A stretch of DNA of 64,000 nt, from assembly GCF_016464425.1 (NCBI RefSeq), contig NZ_JADDKQ010000006.1:124001-188000 (forward strand). Reading direction: 5' to 3'. Made by a program: the position numbers and the translations under genes. This stretch comes from Actinotalea solisilvae. Its GTDB lineage: Bacteria; Actinomycetota; Actinomycetes; Actinomycetales; Cellulomonadaceae. Below, piece by piece: positions 35,056 to 43,561 of this stretch (the first letter of the stretch is position 1; every line of letters begins with the position of its first letter). Below the pieces are notes generated by a model. The model saw only the letters and a program-made list of their open reading frames with translations, did not search any database and was not told the DNA's origin.

Positions 35056-36126
35056 GTGAACCAGGCCGGGATCGTGGTGATCGCCGTGGCCGGGCTCTGG
35101 ATCGCATACCTGGTGCCGCACCACCTGCGCCACCGCCAGCAGCTGCTCGAGGCCCGCGCCGACGACCGCTTCTCGGAGCGTCTGCGCGTGGTCCACGTGC
35201 TCCGGCCGGCGCGCGCGGGCAGGGCGCCCGGGCGTCGGGCGGACGGCTCGGCGGGGCGGGGGTCGCACGGCGTGGCCCCGGTCCCCGGACGCACCGAGCC
35301 GCTCCGGCTGCACCCGGCGAGACACGACGAGCGCGCACGACGAGGAGTGAGCCCGATGGAGCGACCGCACGGACTGAGCGACCGCGTCGCCGCCGACCTG
35401 GTGCGCCGGTCCGCGGCCGAGCACGCGGGACGCGCGGCGCACCTCGCCCGCCGGTCCGCGTCCGCGCGGCGGCGCGCGGCGCTGACGGCCCTGCTGCTCG
35501 TCGCCGTCCCGGTCGCGTGGGTGCTCGTGCCCCTGCTGACCCTGCCCGTCGCCGTCGGGATCGTGCCCTCGGTCCTGCTGGCCGCCGTCCTCGTCGCCGG
35601 TCGTCGCGCCGTGGTCGCCGCGGCGCGCGCCGACGCCGCGTGGGAGGAGGGTGAGCCCTACCGCCTGCCCGCGCCGCGCCGGGCGCCGAGCGTCGTCGGG
35701 CGCGCGGTGCGCCCGTCCGACGCGGTGACCGAGGTCATGGCACGCGTGCCGCGCGTCCCCGTGGCGGCAGGCATGTCGGTCGCCCTCGCCGAGGCCGCGG
35801 CGACCGTCGCGGCCGCGTCGGCTCCGGCCGCCCGCGCGACGGCGCCCGCGCCGCGCCGCGAGGCGGAGACCCCGGCGCCCGGTCCCGCGTGGCTCCCCGT
35901 GCCGGTGCCGCGCCCGACGTACACGCTCAAGCCCGAGGCGCGCCGCCCTGAGCCGGCCCCGCTGCCCGCCCCGTCGGACGTCGAGGCCCCCGCTGCGCGG
36001 GCCACGACCGACCACAGCACGGCCGAGCGCCCCGCCGCGTCCGCCAGCCGCGCCGAGCGCGCCCCTGCGACGGGTGGCCTCGACCTCGACGCCGTGCTGG
36101 CACGGCGCCGCGCGTCGGGCGAGTGA
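35056..36126 (+). CDS. SepX/GlpR-like membrane protein
   Basis: A 356-residue protein with an N-terminal membrane helix (IVVIAVAGLWIAYLVPHHLRHR, ~4-25) and a second hydrophobic hairpin around 145-182 (ALTALLLVAVPVAWVLVPLL, VGIVPSVLLAAVLVAG). The region between is Arg-rich; the C-terminal half is Ala/Pro-rich and disordered. Position after galU-moeA-rimJ matches Rv0996 of M. tuberculosis and the Streptomyces cell-division protein SepX (formerly GlpR); the AGLWIAYLVPHHLRHR start is typical. GTG 35056 follows a TACCGT box by 6 nt (leaderless geometry). Assignment is by position and N-terminal pattern. Confidence 0.7.
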   Translation: MNQAGIVVIAVAGLWIAYLVPHHLRHRQQLLEARADDRFSERLRVVHVLRPARAGRAPGRRADGSAGRGSHGVAPVPGRTEPLRLHPARHDERARRGVSPMERPHGLSDRVAADLVRRSAAEHAGRAAHLARRSASARRRAALTALLLVAVPVAWVLVPLLTLPVAVGIVPSVLLAAVLVAGRRAVVAAARADAAWEEGEPYRLPAPRRAPSVVGRAVRPSDAVTEVMARVPRVPVAAGMSVALAEAAATVAAASAPAARATAPAPRREAETPAPGPAWLPVPVPRPTYTLKPEARRPEPAPLPAPSDVEAPAARATTDHSTAERPAASASRAERAPATGGLDLDAVLARRRASGE

Positions 36127-36145
36127 CGTGGCACCCCTCGACGGG

Positions 36146-36154
36146 TGCTAATCT
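36146..36154 (+). promoter_or_regulatory. Extended -10 promoter (TGC-TAATCT) for tRNA-Ala
   Basis: TGCTAATCT gives an extended -10 element 13 nt before the mature tRNA 5' end. It follows the GCACCC/GGGTGC dyad (36131-36148) after the sepX-like stop, which may terminate that gene. Confidence 0.55.
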
Positions 36155-36167
36155 TGTCCTCGCTTCC

Positions 36168-36243
<76 letters not shown>

Positions 36244-36245
36244 CC

Positions 36246-36279
36246 GAAGGCCCCGCATCCGTCCGGATGCGGGGCCTTC
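36246..36279 (+). terminator. tRNA-Ala terminator
   Basis: A 15-16-bp perfect GC stem (36246-36261 with 36264-36279) begins 3 nt after the tRNA. Confidence 0.8.
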
Positions 36280-36310
36280 GCCGTCCGCCCGGCCTGTCGG
36301 CGCGCTCGGC

Positions 36311-36316
36311 TAGGCT
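36311..36316 (+). promoter_or_regulatory. Putative -10 box (TAGGCT) of hexosaminidase gene
   Basis: TAGGCT lies 71 nt before the TTG start at 36388, just after the tRNA terminator. Confidence 0.4.
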
Positions 36317-36387
36317 TCCTGCACCGCGCCGCAGGGGGCCGGGAGCCGCGGGTCGATGGGTCCGCGGCGCGTCGGGGAGGAGCCCGG

Positions 36388-37995
36388 TTGGCAGAGGGCA
36401 CGCCTACGGGCGGGGTCGTGGCGCCGTCGTCCGAGAGCGAGCAGCCGGGCACCGCGCGTGACCTCGCGGTCCCGGTGCCGGCGCACGTCGAGGCCCGCAC
36501 CGGTGACCCGTTCGTCATCGGCCCGGGCGTGCGCGTCGTGACCGACGGCAGCACCGAGGCCGTCGCCGTCGCGGTCATGGCCGCGAGCCGGCTGCACCGC
36601 CTGAGCGACGTGCCCGTGGCCGTCCTGCACGAGGACGACGGGACGCCCGGCTCCGTCGTCCTCGCGCTCGCGGACGCCGCGACGGTCGGGGTGCCCGCGG
36701 GCACCGATGCGTCGCTCGCGCACGAGGCGTACCGGATCGACGTGACGGCCGACCGCGCGGTGCTCACCGCCGTCTCGGGCGCCGGCCTCCTCCACGCCGC
36801 GCACACGCTCCAGCAGTGCGCCGTGCCCGGCGCGGAGCCCGCGACGTGGACCGTCGCGCCGCAGCTCGTCGTCGACCACCCGCGGTTCGCCTGGCGCGGC
36901 CTGTGCCTCGACGTCGCGCGCCACTTCTTCGGCGTCCCCGACCTGCTCCGGGTCCTCGACCTCATGGCGTCGCTCAAGCTCAACGTGCTGCACCTGCATC
37001 TCACGGACGACCAGGGCTGGCGCCTCGACGTGCCGTCGCGGCCCGCGCTCGCCGCGGTGTCGGGCCTCACCGCCGTGGGCGGGGACCCGGGCGGGTACTA
37101 CTCGAGCCAGGACTGGGCGCAGCTGCTCGGCTACGCGGCGTCGCGGCACGTGACGGTCGTGCCCGAGATCGACCTGCCCGGGCACGTCAACGCCGCGCTC
37201 CACGCGCTGGGCGAGCTGACGCCGAGCGGCCGCCCCGCGCGCGCCTACACGGGCATCGACGTCGGCTTCAGCCGCCTGCACGTCGACCTGCCCGCGACCC
37301 GCCCGTTCCTGCACGACGTGCTGGGCGACGTCGCGGCGATGACGCCCGGGCCGTGGGTGCACGTCGGGGGCGACGAGGTCCTCACCATGGAGCCCGCCGA
37401 GTACCGCGCCCTCGTGCGCGCCGCGGTCGAGGAGCTCGCCGCGGCGGGCAAGACGGTCGTGGGCTGGCAGGAGGTCGCGTCCGCGCTCGACGGCCCGCCT
37501 GCGCCGGGCGAGGGTCCCGCGCTGGAGGAGGCGCTCGCGAGCGCCGTCGTGCAGTACTGGGACGAGCGGGAGGGCGCGGAGGAGGTGACGCGCGCGGCGG
37601 CGCACGGCGCCCGCGTCGTGCTCTCGCCCGCGACCCGGGTCTACCTCGACATGCGCTACGACGCGGCGACGCCCGTCGGCCTCGAGTGGGCCGGGCACGT
37701 CGAGGTGCGGGACAGCTACGAGTGGGAGCCGCTCGACGTGCTGCCCGGGGTCCCCGCGGACCGGGTCCTGGGCGTCGAGGCGGCGCTGTGGACGGAGACC
37801 GTGCGGACGTCCGAGGACCTGTTCCTCCTCCTGCTGCCGCGGCTCGCCGCGGTGGCCGAGGTGGCGTGGTCGCGTGCGGACGCCCGAGGGTGGGACTCGT
37901 TCGCGGCGCGCCTGCCGCGGCAGACGGCCCGGTGGGACGAGCGCGGGTACACGTGGTACCGCTCGCCACAGGTGCCCTGGTCCGCGGGACGCTGA
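36388..37995 (+). CDS. Beta-N-acetylhexosaminidase, GH20
   Basis: A 535-residue GH20 enzyme releasing terminal GlcNAc/GalNAc from chitobiose or glycans. An N-terminal GH20b-like alpha/beta domain (~25-150, ending SGAGLLHAAHTLQQ) precedes the TIM barrel (~165-510): HPRFAWRGLCLDVARHFF, LKLNVLHLHLTDDQGWRLDV, VTVVPEIDLPGHVNAAL, and the catalytic pair Asp329-Glu330 in HVGGDEVL, then VVGWQEV and a terminal VLGVEAALWTETV. No signal peptide is seen, so it is likely cytoplasmic. TTG 36388 is chosen because GGGGAGG is 7 nt upstream; an in-frame GTG at 36418 is an alternative. Confidence 0.92.
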   Translation: MAEGTPTGGVVAPSSESEQPGTARDLAVPVPAHVEARTGDPFVIGPGVRVVTDGSTEAVAVAVMAASRLHRLSDVPVAVLHEDDGTPGSVVLALADAATVGVPAGTDASLAHEAYRIDVTADRAVLTAVSGAGLLHAAHTLQQCAVPGAEPATWTVAPQLVVDHPRFAWRGLCLDVARHFFGVPDLLRVLDLMASLKLNVLHLHLTDDQGWRLDVPSRPALAAVSGLTAVGGDPGGYYSSQDWAQLLGYAASRHVTVVPEIDLPGHVNAALHALGELTPSGRPARAYTGIDVGFSRLHVDLPATRPFLHDVLGDVAAMTPGPWVHVGGDEVLTMEPAEYRALVRAAVEELAAAGKTVVGWQEVASALDGPPAPGEGPALEEALASAVVQYWDEREGAEEVTRAAAHGARVVLSPATRVYLDMRYDAATPVGLEWAGHVEVRDSYEWEPLDVLPGVPADRVLGVEAALWTETVRTSEDLFLLLLPRLAAVAEVAWSRADARGWDSFAARLPRQTARWDERGYTWYRSPQVPWSAGR

Positions 37996-38013
37996 CGGCT
38001 CACCCGCCGGGAC

Positions 38014-39579
38014 TCACACCCAGCGCGGCAGCCACTGGCGCAGCTGCCACATCCGGAAGGTGACGACCTGGCCGGTCCACACCGGCCAGAAGAACACCGT
38101 CGCGGCGAGCACGAGGACCGCGAGCGCGACGAGGCCCGTGCGCACGGTCGAGCGCCGCGGCTCGTCGTCGGCCCAGGCGAGGAGCCGCCCGACGGCGTGC
38201 GCCACGCCGAGCGCGAGCCACGGGAGCAGGACGACGGCGTAGAAGGTGAAGATCGCGCGCTCGGTGTAGGCGAACCACGGCAGCCAGCCCGCGGCCACCC
38301 CGCCGACGACGACGGCCGCGCGCGCGTCCCGGCGCCGCACGGCCCACCACACGCACGCGACGACCGCGGCGACGCCCAGCCACCAGACGAACGGGTTGCC
38401 GAGCGACGTCACGGCCTGCGAGCAGCGGTCCGCGCCGCACACCTGCTGCGCCGGGCCGGGCGCCTCGTAGAAGAACGACGTCGGCCGCAGCTGGAGCAGC
38501 CAGCCCGCGGGGTGCGCGGCGTAGGGGTGCTCGGCGTCGAGCGTCGTGTGGAACGTCCACATCTGCTGGTGGTACTGCCACAGCGCGCGCAGCGGCTCGG
38601 GCAGCCATGTCACGCCCTCGCCCGGGTGGTCGGCCGCCCAGGACCGGCCGTAGCCGCCCGACGTCCCGAGCCAGCCCGCCCAGGTCGCGACGTACGTCAC
38701 CGCGGCGACCGGCACGAGGGCCACGAAGGCGGGCACGGTGTCGCGCAGCAGGGTGCCCTGCCACCACAGCACGACGCCGGCCCGGCGCCGGGCGGACGCG
38801 TCCCACGCGACCGTGAGGAGGCCGAGCAGCGCGACGAACCACAGCGCGCTCCACTTGGTCCCCACCGCGAGCCCGAGCATCACGCCCGCGACGACGCGCC
38901 ACGGTCGCCACAGGGACCACGGTCCCCAGCGGGCGGGCGCGCGCGGCGGCCCGGTCGCCGCGGCGAGGCGTGCCGCCGCACGGTCGCGGTCGACGAGCAG
39001 CGCGGCCGCGCCGGCGAGGACGAGCGTGGTGAGGACACCGTCGAGCAGCGCGGTGCGCGAGAGGACGATCGCCGTGCCGTCGAGCGCGAGGAGCAGCCCG
39101 GCGAGCGCGCCGAGCGCGGTCGAGCCGAGCAGGCGGCGGCCGACCCGGACGAGCAGGACGACGGCGAGGACGCCGGCCACCACGGTGCCCAGGCGCCAGC
39201 CGACCGGGTCCTGCGCGCCGAGCAGGCGCATCCCCGCCGCGATGACCCACTTGCCCACGGGCGGGTGCACGACGTAGCTCGGCTCGGTGAGGTAGGAGTC
39301 GACGTCGCCCGCCTCGAACGCCGGGTCGGGGTCCGCGGGCCACTGGCCCTCGTAGCCGAGCTGGAGCAGCGTCCAGGCGTCCTTGACGTAGTACGTCTCG
39401 TCGAACACGAGCGCGCGGGGACGGTCGAGCGCCGGGAGGCGGAGCGCCGCGGCCACGCCGGCGACCGCGAGCGTCGCGGGCCAGCCGCCGAGGCGCTCGA
39501 GCGCGCCCACCCCGGTACGGACGGCGGGTGCGGCGTGGCGCTCGGCGACCGGGCGCGGGGCGCGGTCGGTGAGCGGCAC
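38014..39579 (-). CDS. pmt: Polyprenyl-phosphate-mannose protein O-mannosyltransferase
   Basis: A 521-residue GT39/PMT enzyme with about 10-11 membrane helices. The catalytic acidic pair is Asp60-Glu61 in LVFDETYYVKD in the first extracellular loop; HPPVGKWVIAAGMRL follows, then GTKWSALWF and the conserved second-loop and C-terminal PMT motifs (AAHPAGWLLQLRP, FYEAPG). It transfers mannose from polyprenyl-phosphate-mannose to Ser/Thr of exported proteins. The start is GTG 39579, adjacent to divergent rsmI, the arrangement of Rv1002c/Rv1003. Confidence 0.93.
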   Translation of the reverse strand: MPLTDRAPRPVAERHAAPAVRTGVGALERLGGWPATLAVAGVAAALRLPALDRPRALVFDETYYVKDAWTLLQLGYEGQWPADPDPAFEAGDVDSYLTEPSYVVHPPVGKWVIAAGMRLLGAQDPVGWRLGTVVAGVLAVVLLVRVGRRLLGSTALGALAGLLLALDGTAIVLSRTALLDGVLTTLVLAGAAALLVDRDRAAARLAAATGPPRAPARWGPWSLWRPWRVVAGVMLGLAVGTKWSALWFVALLGLLTVAWDASARRRAGVVLWWQGTLLRDTVPAFVALVPVAAVTYVATWAGWLGTSGGYGRSWAADHPGEGVTWLPEPLRALWQYHQQMWTFHTTLDAEHPYAAHPAGWLLQLRPTSFFYEAPGPAQQVCGADRCSQAVTSLGNPFVWWLGVAAVVACVWWAVRRRDARAAVVVGGVAAGWLPWFAYTERAIFTFYAVVLLPWLALGVAHAVGRLLAWADDEPRRSTVRTGLVALAVLVLAATVFFWPVWTGQVVTFRMWQLRQWLPRWV

Positions 39580-39633
39580 GCGGTCAGGCTAGGACACGCG
39601 GCCCTGCGTGGCGGGCACGCCCGCCGGACGGCC

Positions 39634-39639
39634 TAGCCT
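39634..39639 (+). promoter_or_regulatory. -10 box for leaderless rsmI mRNA (TAGCCT)
   Basis: TAGCCT ends 7 nt before ATG 39647. Confidence 0.5.
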
Positions 39640-39646
39640 GGCGGGC

Positions 39647-40486
39647 ATGACGACGGGCCGGATCGTGCTGGCGGCCACGCCCATCGGCGACGCCGAGGAC
39701 GCCTCCCCGCGCCTGCGCCGCCTGCTCGTGGAGGCCGACGTCGTCGCCGCGGAGGACACGCGGCGGCTCGCGGCGCTCGCGCAGCGCCTGGGCGTCCGGC
39801 CCACCGGGCGGGTCGTCAGCCACCACGAGCACAACGAGGCGTCGCGCGCGGCCGAGCTGCTCGACGTCGTGCGCGGGGGCGGGACGGTCCTCGTGGTGTC
39901 CGACGCCGGCATGCCCACGGTGTCGGACCCGGGGTTCGGCCTCGTGCGCGCCGCGGTCGAGGCGGGCCTCCCCGTGACGACGGCGCCGGGGCCGAGCGCC
40001 GTCCTCGCCGCGCTCGCCGTCTCGGGCCTGCCGACCGACCGGTTCACGTTCGAGGGCTTCCCCCCGCGCAAGGCCGGCGAGCGGTCGCGCGTGCTCGCCG
40101 AGCTCGAGCGCGAGCGGCGCACGATGGTCTTCTTCGAGGCGCCACACCGCCTCGGTGCGACGCTCGCGGCGATGGCGCACGCGTTCGGCGACGACCGCCC
40201 CGCCGCGGTGTGCCGCGAGCTGACCAAGACGTACGAGGAGGTCGTGCGCGGGTCGCTCGCCGAGCTCGTCGCGTGGTCCGACCGCGAGGTGCGCGGGGAG
40301 ATCGCCGTCGTCGTGGGCGGCGCACCGGTGGCCGCGCCCGCCTCGACGCGCGACCTCGTCGCGGAGGTGCTCGCGCGCGCGGACGGCGGCGAGCGCCTCA
40401 AGGACGCCGTCGCCGCGGTGGCGGAGGCCGCGGGCGTCGCCAAGCGCGAGCTCTACGCGGCCGCGCTCGCGGGCCGCCAGGGCTGA
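39647..40486 (+). CDS. rsmI: 16S rRNA 2'-O-ribose C1402 methyltransferase
   Basis: A 279-residue SAM-dependent methyltransferase modifying C1402 in the decoding centre. It has the tetrapyrrole-methylase fold with GRIVLAATPIGDAEDASPRLRRLL, AAEDTRRL, SHHEHNE, VLVVSDAGMPTVSDPGFGLVRAA, PGPSAVLAALAVSGLPTDRFTFEGFPPRK, FFEAPHRL and CRELTKTYEEVVRGSL. Length and motif order are standard. Convergent with the NimA-like gene 67 bp downstream. Confidence 0.96.
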   Translation: MTTGRIVLAATPIGDAEDASPRLRRLLVEADVVAAEDTRRLAALAQRLGVRPTGRVVSHHEHNEASRAAELLDVVRGGGTVLVVSDAGMPTVSDPGFGLVRAAVEAGLPVTTAPGPSAVLAALAVSGLPTDRFTFEGFPPRKAGERSRVLAELERERRTMVFFEAPHRLGATLAAMAHAFGDDRPAAVCRELTKTYEEVVRGSLAELVAWSDREVRGEIAVVVGGAPVAAPASTRDLVAEVLARADGGERLKDAVAAVAEAAGVAKRELYAAALAGRQG

Positions 40487-40553
40487 CGGCGCCGCGCGGC
40501 CGGGCCGGCCCCCGCGTCCCCGCCGCACCCGAGGCGGCCGCGGCGCGTGGGCG

Positions 40554-41246
40554 TCAGCGCAGGTAGGCGGGCACCGGGGCGGTGACGTCGGGGTCCGTCT
40601 CGGGCGCACCCGCCACGGTCCGGAGCGGCACGACGCCGGCCCAGTGCGGCAGGGCGAGGTCCTCGGGCTCGTCACGCACGCCGCCCGTGCGCGCGCGGAC
40701 CGACACCTCCTCGAGCGGGAGCGCGAGGACCGCGGTCTCGGCGAGCTCCCGCCGGCTGGGCGGCCGGCTGTCCGCCGCCCGCCCGGCGCCGGTCCGCTCG
40801 ACGAGCGCGTGCAGCACGGCGCGCTTGGCGTCGTCGTCGGCCACGAGCGTCGCGACCCCGTGGACGACGACGGAGCGGTAGTTGGCGCTGTGGTGGAACT
40901 GGGAGCGGCCGTAGACGATGCCGTCGAGGATCGTCACCGACGCGCACACGCGCAGCCCCTCGCCGCGGGCCGCGAGCAGGGGACGCCCGCCCGTCGAGCC
41001 GTGGACGTAGAGCACGTCGCCGATGCGGACGTGGAGCGTGGGCAGCACGCGCGGCTCGCCGTCGACGACGAAGGCGAGGTCGCAGTGCCAGGCCTCGTCG
41101 AGCACGGCGTGGGCGGCGGCGCGGTCGTAGCTCATGCGGTCCCGCGTGCGGGTCGCGGTCGTGCGCGCGGTGCGCTCGTAGGTCCTCGTCGTCCCGGTCG
41201 CCCGGGCCGTGCCGGTGGCGGGGCTGGGCGTCGTCGTCGCGGTCAC
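40554..41246 (-). CDS. Pyridoxamine-5'-phosphate-oxidase-like FMN-binding protein (NimA-type)
   Basis: A 230-residue split-barrel flavoprotein. After a Thr-rich N-terminus, the core is SYDRAAAHAVLDEAWHCDLAFVVDGEPRVLPTLHVRIGDVLYVHGSTG, followed by VCASVTILDGIVYGRSQFHHSANYRSVVVHG, as in NimA-like 5-nitroimidazole resistance and PNPOx-related proteins. GTG 41246 is chosen over ATG 41135 because GAGGAG lies 5 nt upstream. It is divergent from a MocR regulator with a shared palindrome between them, so it is probably that regulator's target. A role in B6 vitamer or flavin redox chemistry is plausible. Confidence 0.85.
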   Translation of the reverse strand: MTATTTPSPATGTARATGTTRTYERTARTTATRTRDRMSYDRAAAHAVLDEAWHCDLAFVVDGEPRVLPTLHVRIGDVLYVHGSTGGRPLLAARGEGLRVCASVTILDGIVYGRSQFHHSANYRSVVVHGVATLVADDDAKRAVLHALVERTGAGRAADSRPPSRRELAETAVLALPLEEVSVRARTGGVRDEPEDLALPHWAGVVPLRTVAGAPETDPDVTAPVPAYLR

Positions 41247-41262
41247 GATGCTCCTCGCTGTC

Positions 41263-41280
41263 CTTTGTGCTATAACAAAG
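41263..41280. promoter_or_regulatory. MocR operator CTTTGT-N6-ACAAAG with embedded -10 boxes
   Basis: CTTTGTGCTATAACAAAG is a perfect dyad with 6-bp arms, the most AT-rich spot in the neighbourhood. TATAAC (41271-41276) reads as the -10 of mocR, 6 nt before its GTG, and TATAGC on the other strand serves the NimA-like gene. A regulator bound here would block both. Confidence 0.65.
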
Positions 41281-41282
41281 AC

Positions 41283-42629
41283 GTGTCTGTGCCAGAACAA
41301 TACCGGTACTCGGGATCGACGTCCGCGGAGATCGCCGCCGACGTCGAGCAGGCCGTGCGCACCGGCGCCCTCGCGCCGGGGCACGCGCTGCCCACGGTCC
41401 GCGCGCTCGCGTCCGACCTCGGCGTCAGTGCGGCGACCGTGGCGAAGGCGTACGGCGAGCTCCGGCGTCGCGGCGTGGTGAGCACGGCGGGCCGCGCCGG
41501 GACGCGCGTCCGGCACCGGCCCGCCGTCGACAGCCGGGCGTCGCGCGACCTCGCGGTCCCGGACGGGACGCTCGACCTCGCCTCCGGCGCGCCCGACCCG
41601 CGACTGCTGCCCGACCACGCCGCGGCCCTCGCGCGCGTCGCCGCCACCGCCGGCCCGCCGGGCGGGTACCGCGAGGCGGGCGTGCTGCCCGCCCTCCGCG
41701 ACCTCGCCCGCACGCGGCTCGCGGCCGACGGCGTCGTCGTGCCGGACGCCGGCCTGACGGTGACGTCCGGCGCGCTGGACGCGATCGAGCGCCTGCTCTC
41801 GGCGCACCTGCGGCCGGGGGACCGGGTCGCGGTCGAGGACCCGGGCTGGGCGAACCTGCTCGACCTCGTCGCCGCGCTCGGGCTCGAGCCCGTGCCAATC
41901 CCGGTCGACGACGACGGCCCCACGCCCGACGGCCTGCGACGCGCGCTCGACCGGGGCGCGCGCGCCGTCGTCGTCACGGCCCGCGCCCACAACCCCACGG
42001 GTGCCGCCGTCGGCGCCGCGCGCGCGGCCGCGCTGCGCGACGTGCTCGCGCGGCACCCGGCCACGCTGCTCGTCGAGGACGACCATGCCGCCGAGCTCTC
42101 GCCCGTCCCGCTGCGCCCGCTCGCCGGCGCCACGGACGCCTGGGCGTTCGTCCGGTCGGTGTCCAAGCCCTACGGCCCCGACCTGCGGCTCGCCGTCCTG
42201 GCCGGCGACGAGGCGACCGTCGCGCGTGTGGTGGGCCGCATGCGGCTGGGCGCGGGCTGGGTGTCGACGCTGCTCCAGCGCCTCGTCGTCGAGCTCTGGA
42301 CCGACCCCGCCGTCCGGGCCGAGGTGGCCCGCGCCCGCGACGAGTACGCGGCGCGGCGCAGCGCCCTGGTGGCGGCGCTCGCGCGCCACGGCGTCCCGGC
42401 GTCCGGGCGCACCGGCGTGAACGTGTGGGTCCCCGTGCGCGACGAGACGCGCACGGTCGCGGCGCTCCGTGACCGCGGCATCGCCGTCGCGCCCGGGTCG
42501 CTCTACCGGCTCGCGTCGGCGCCGGGGGTGCGGATCACGGTCGGGCCCCTCGCCGCGGACGACGTCGAGCCCCTCGCCGCGGCCGTCGCCGAGGCGGTCG
42601 CGGGCACGGGGCGCGCGTTCTCGGCCTGA
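41283..42629 (+). CDS. MocR-type GntR/aminotransferase regulator
   Basis: A 448-residue fusion of an N-terminal GntR winged helix (~8-75: EIAADVEQAVRTGALAPGHALPTVRALASDLGVSAATVAKAYGELRRRGVV) and a fold-type I aminotransferase domain (~90-445). The PLP Lys is in FVRSVSKPYGPDLRLAVL, with HNPTGAAVG and VEDDHAAEL as cofactor contacts. MocR/PdxR-type regulators sense PLP or amino-acid adducts and control B6 or GABA genes. GTG 41283 gives leaderless geometry. The divergent PNPOx-like partner fits control of B6 metabolism. Confidence 0.9.
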   Translation: MSVPEQYRYSGSTSAEIAADVEQAVRTGALAPGHALPTVRALASDLGVSAATVAKAYGELRRRGVVSTAGRAGTRVRHRPAVDSRASRDLAVPDGTLDLASGAPDPRLLPDHAAALARVAATAGPPGGYREAGVLPALRDLARTRLAADGVVVPDAGLTVTSGALDAIERLLSAHLRPGDRVAVEDPGWANLLDLVAALGLEPVPIPVDDDGPTPDGLRRALDRGARAVVVTARAHNPTGAAVGAARAAALRDVLARHPATLLVEDDHAAELSPVPLRPLAGATDAWAFVRSVSKPYGPDLRLAVLAGDEATVARVVGRMRLGAGWVSTLLQRLVVELWTDPAVRAEVARARDEYAARRSALVAALARHGVPASGRTGVNVWVPVRDETRTVAALRDRGIAVAPGSLYRLASAPGVRITVGPLAADDVEPLAAAVAEAVAGTGRAFSA

Positions 42630-42662
42630 GCACCCGGCTCGGGGAGCGCCGGCGGTCGGGCG

Positions 42663-42689
42663 CCGGGGCGATGGTGCGGAGCGCCCCGG
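42663..42689. terminator. Bidirectional hairpin between mocR and pncA
   Basis: CCGGGGCG (42663-42670) and CGCCCCGG (42682-42689) form a perfect 8-bp stem with an 11-nt loop between the convergent genes. Confidence 0.5.
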
Positions 42690-42703
42690 GAGCGGCGTGC
42701 GGG

Positions 42704-43303
42704 TCAGGCGGTCGAGGGGACGAGCACGGCGCCTGCGGCCGCGAGCTCGGCCCGCGCCGCGGCGCCCTGCTCGGGCGTGACCGGCACGGTGAGGTCGGTG
42801 AGGACGCGCGTCCGCAGGCCGAGCCCGATCGCGTCGAGCGCCGTCGCCCGCACGCAGTGTGACTCGGCGATCCCGACGACGTCCACCTCCGTGACGCCCG
42901 CCTCGCGCAGGATCGTGGCCAGGTCGCGGCCGTCGTCGTCGGTGCCCTCGAAGCCCGAGTAGGCCGCCTGGTACGCGCCCTTGCGGACGCTCGCGTCGGG
43001 GCGCAGGTCGGCGAGCGCGGGGTGCAGCTCGGCCTCCGCCGTCCCGGCGACGCCGTGCGGCGGCCACGTGTCGACGTAGTCCGGCTCCTCGGGCGGCGTC
43101 GCGAAGTGGCGGCCCGGGTCGACGTGCCAGTCCTGCGTGGTCACGACGAGCGCGTACTCGGCGCGGCGGTCGCGCGCGTGCTCGGCGATGGCCCGCGCGA
43201 CGGCGTCCCCGCCGGCGACCGGCAGCGCACCCCCCTCGCAGAACGTCGGCTGCACGTCGACGACGAGCAGCGCCCTGCGCGCGGACGAGGTCTCGAGGCT
43301 CAT
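42704..43303 (-). CDS. pncA: Nicotinamidase (isochorismatase-fold amidase)
   Basis: A 199-residue amidase converting nicotinamide to nicotinate for NAD salvage. The triad is visible: Asp in LLVVDVQPTF, Lys in DASVRKGAYQAAYSGFEGT, and nucleophilic Cys in VVGIAESHCVRATALDA. The metal-site Asp/His cluster is TTQDWHVDPGRHFA. Length matches PncA. A TAGGGT box sits 6 nt upstream of ATG 43303 on this strand (leaderless), though GGAGGG is also adjacent. Confidence 0.93.
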   Translation of the reverse strand: MSLETSSARRALLVVDVQPTFCEGGALPVAGGDAVARAIAEHARDRRAEYALVVTTQDWHVDPGRHFATPPEEPDYVDTWPPHGVAGTAEAELHPALADLRPDASVRKGAYQAAYSGFEGTDDDGRDLATILREAGVTEVDVVGIAESHCVRATALDAIGLGLRTRVLTDLTVPVTPEQGAAARAELAAAGAVLVPSTA

Positions 43304-43346
43304 CCCTCCACCCTAGGAGCCAGCCCGCCGCCTCGCGGCGCCTGCC

Positions 43347-43443
43347 CGGACGTGCGGCGCATGGTGCTCGCGGTGCCGCCGGGGCCGTCCGCGCCGACCA
43401 GAGGACCACTCCTCTCACTCCTGCACCGTGCGCCGCACGTCCG
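43347..43443. repeat. Long imperfect palindrome (element A) upstream of DUF559 gene
   Basis: Two 21-bp inverted arms (43347-43367 and 43423-43443) match at 20 of 21 positions, core GTGCGGCGCA/TGCGCCGCAC. Between them is a nested hairpin AGAGGA-CCAC-TCCTCT (43400-43415). A related, shorter palindrome lies on the other side of the DUF559 gene. It could be a REP-like element or a structured RNA. Confidence 0.55.
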
Positions 43444-43561
43444 TGCCGGGCCGGCGCGCCTCCGGGACGGCCAGTCGTCCCCGGTGGATCCGGATGTCGG
43501 CCGTCCACAGGTCGGGGGGTCCGTCGCCGACGCCCCGGCGCGACGTCGACATCCTGCGGGC

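Noticed and set aside
41133..41135. ATG start of the NimA-like gene
   Set aside because: It has no ribosome site and would cut the conserved segment before SYDR; GTG 41246 with GAGGAG upstream fits better.
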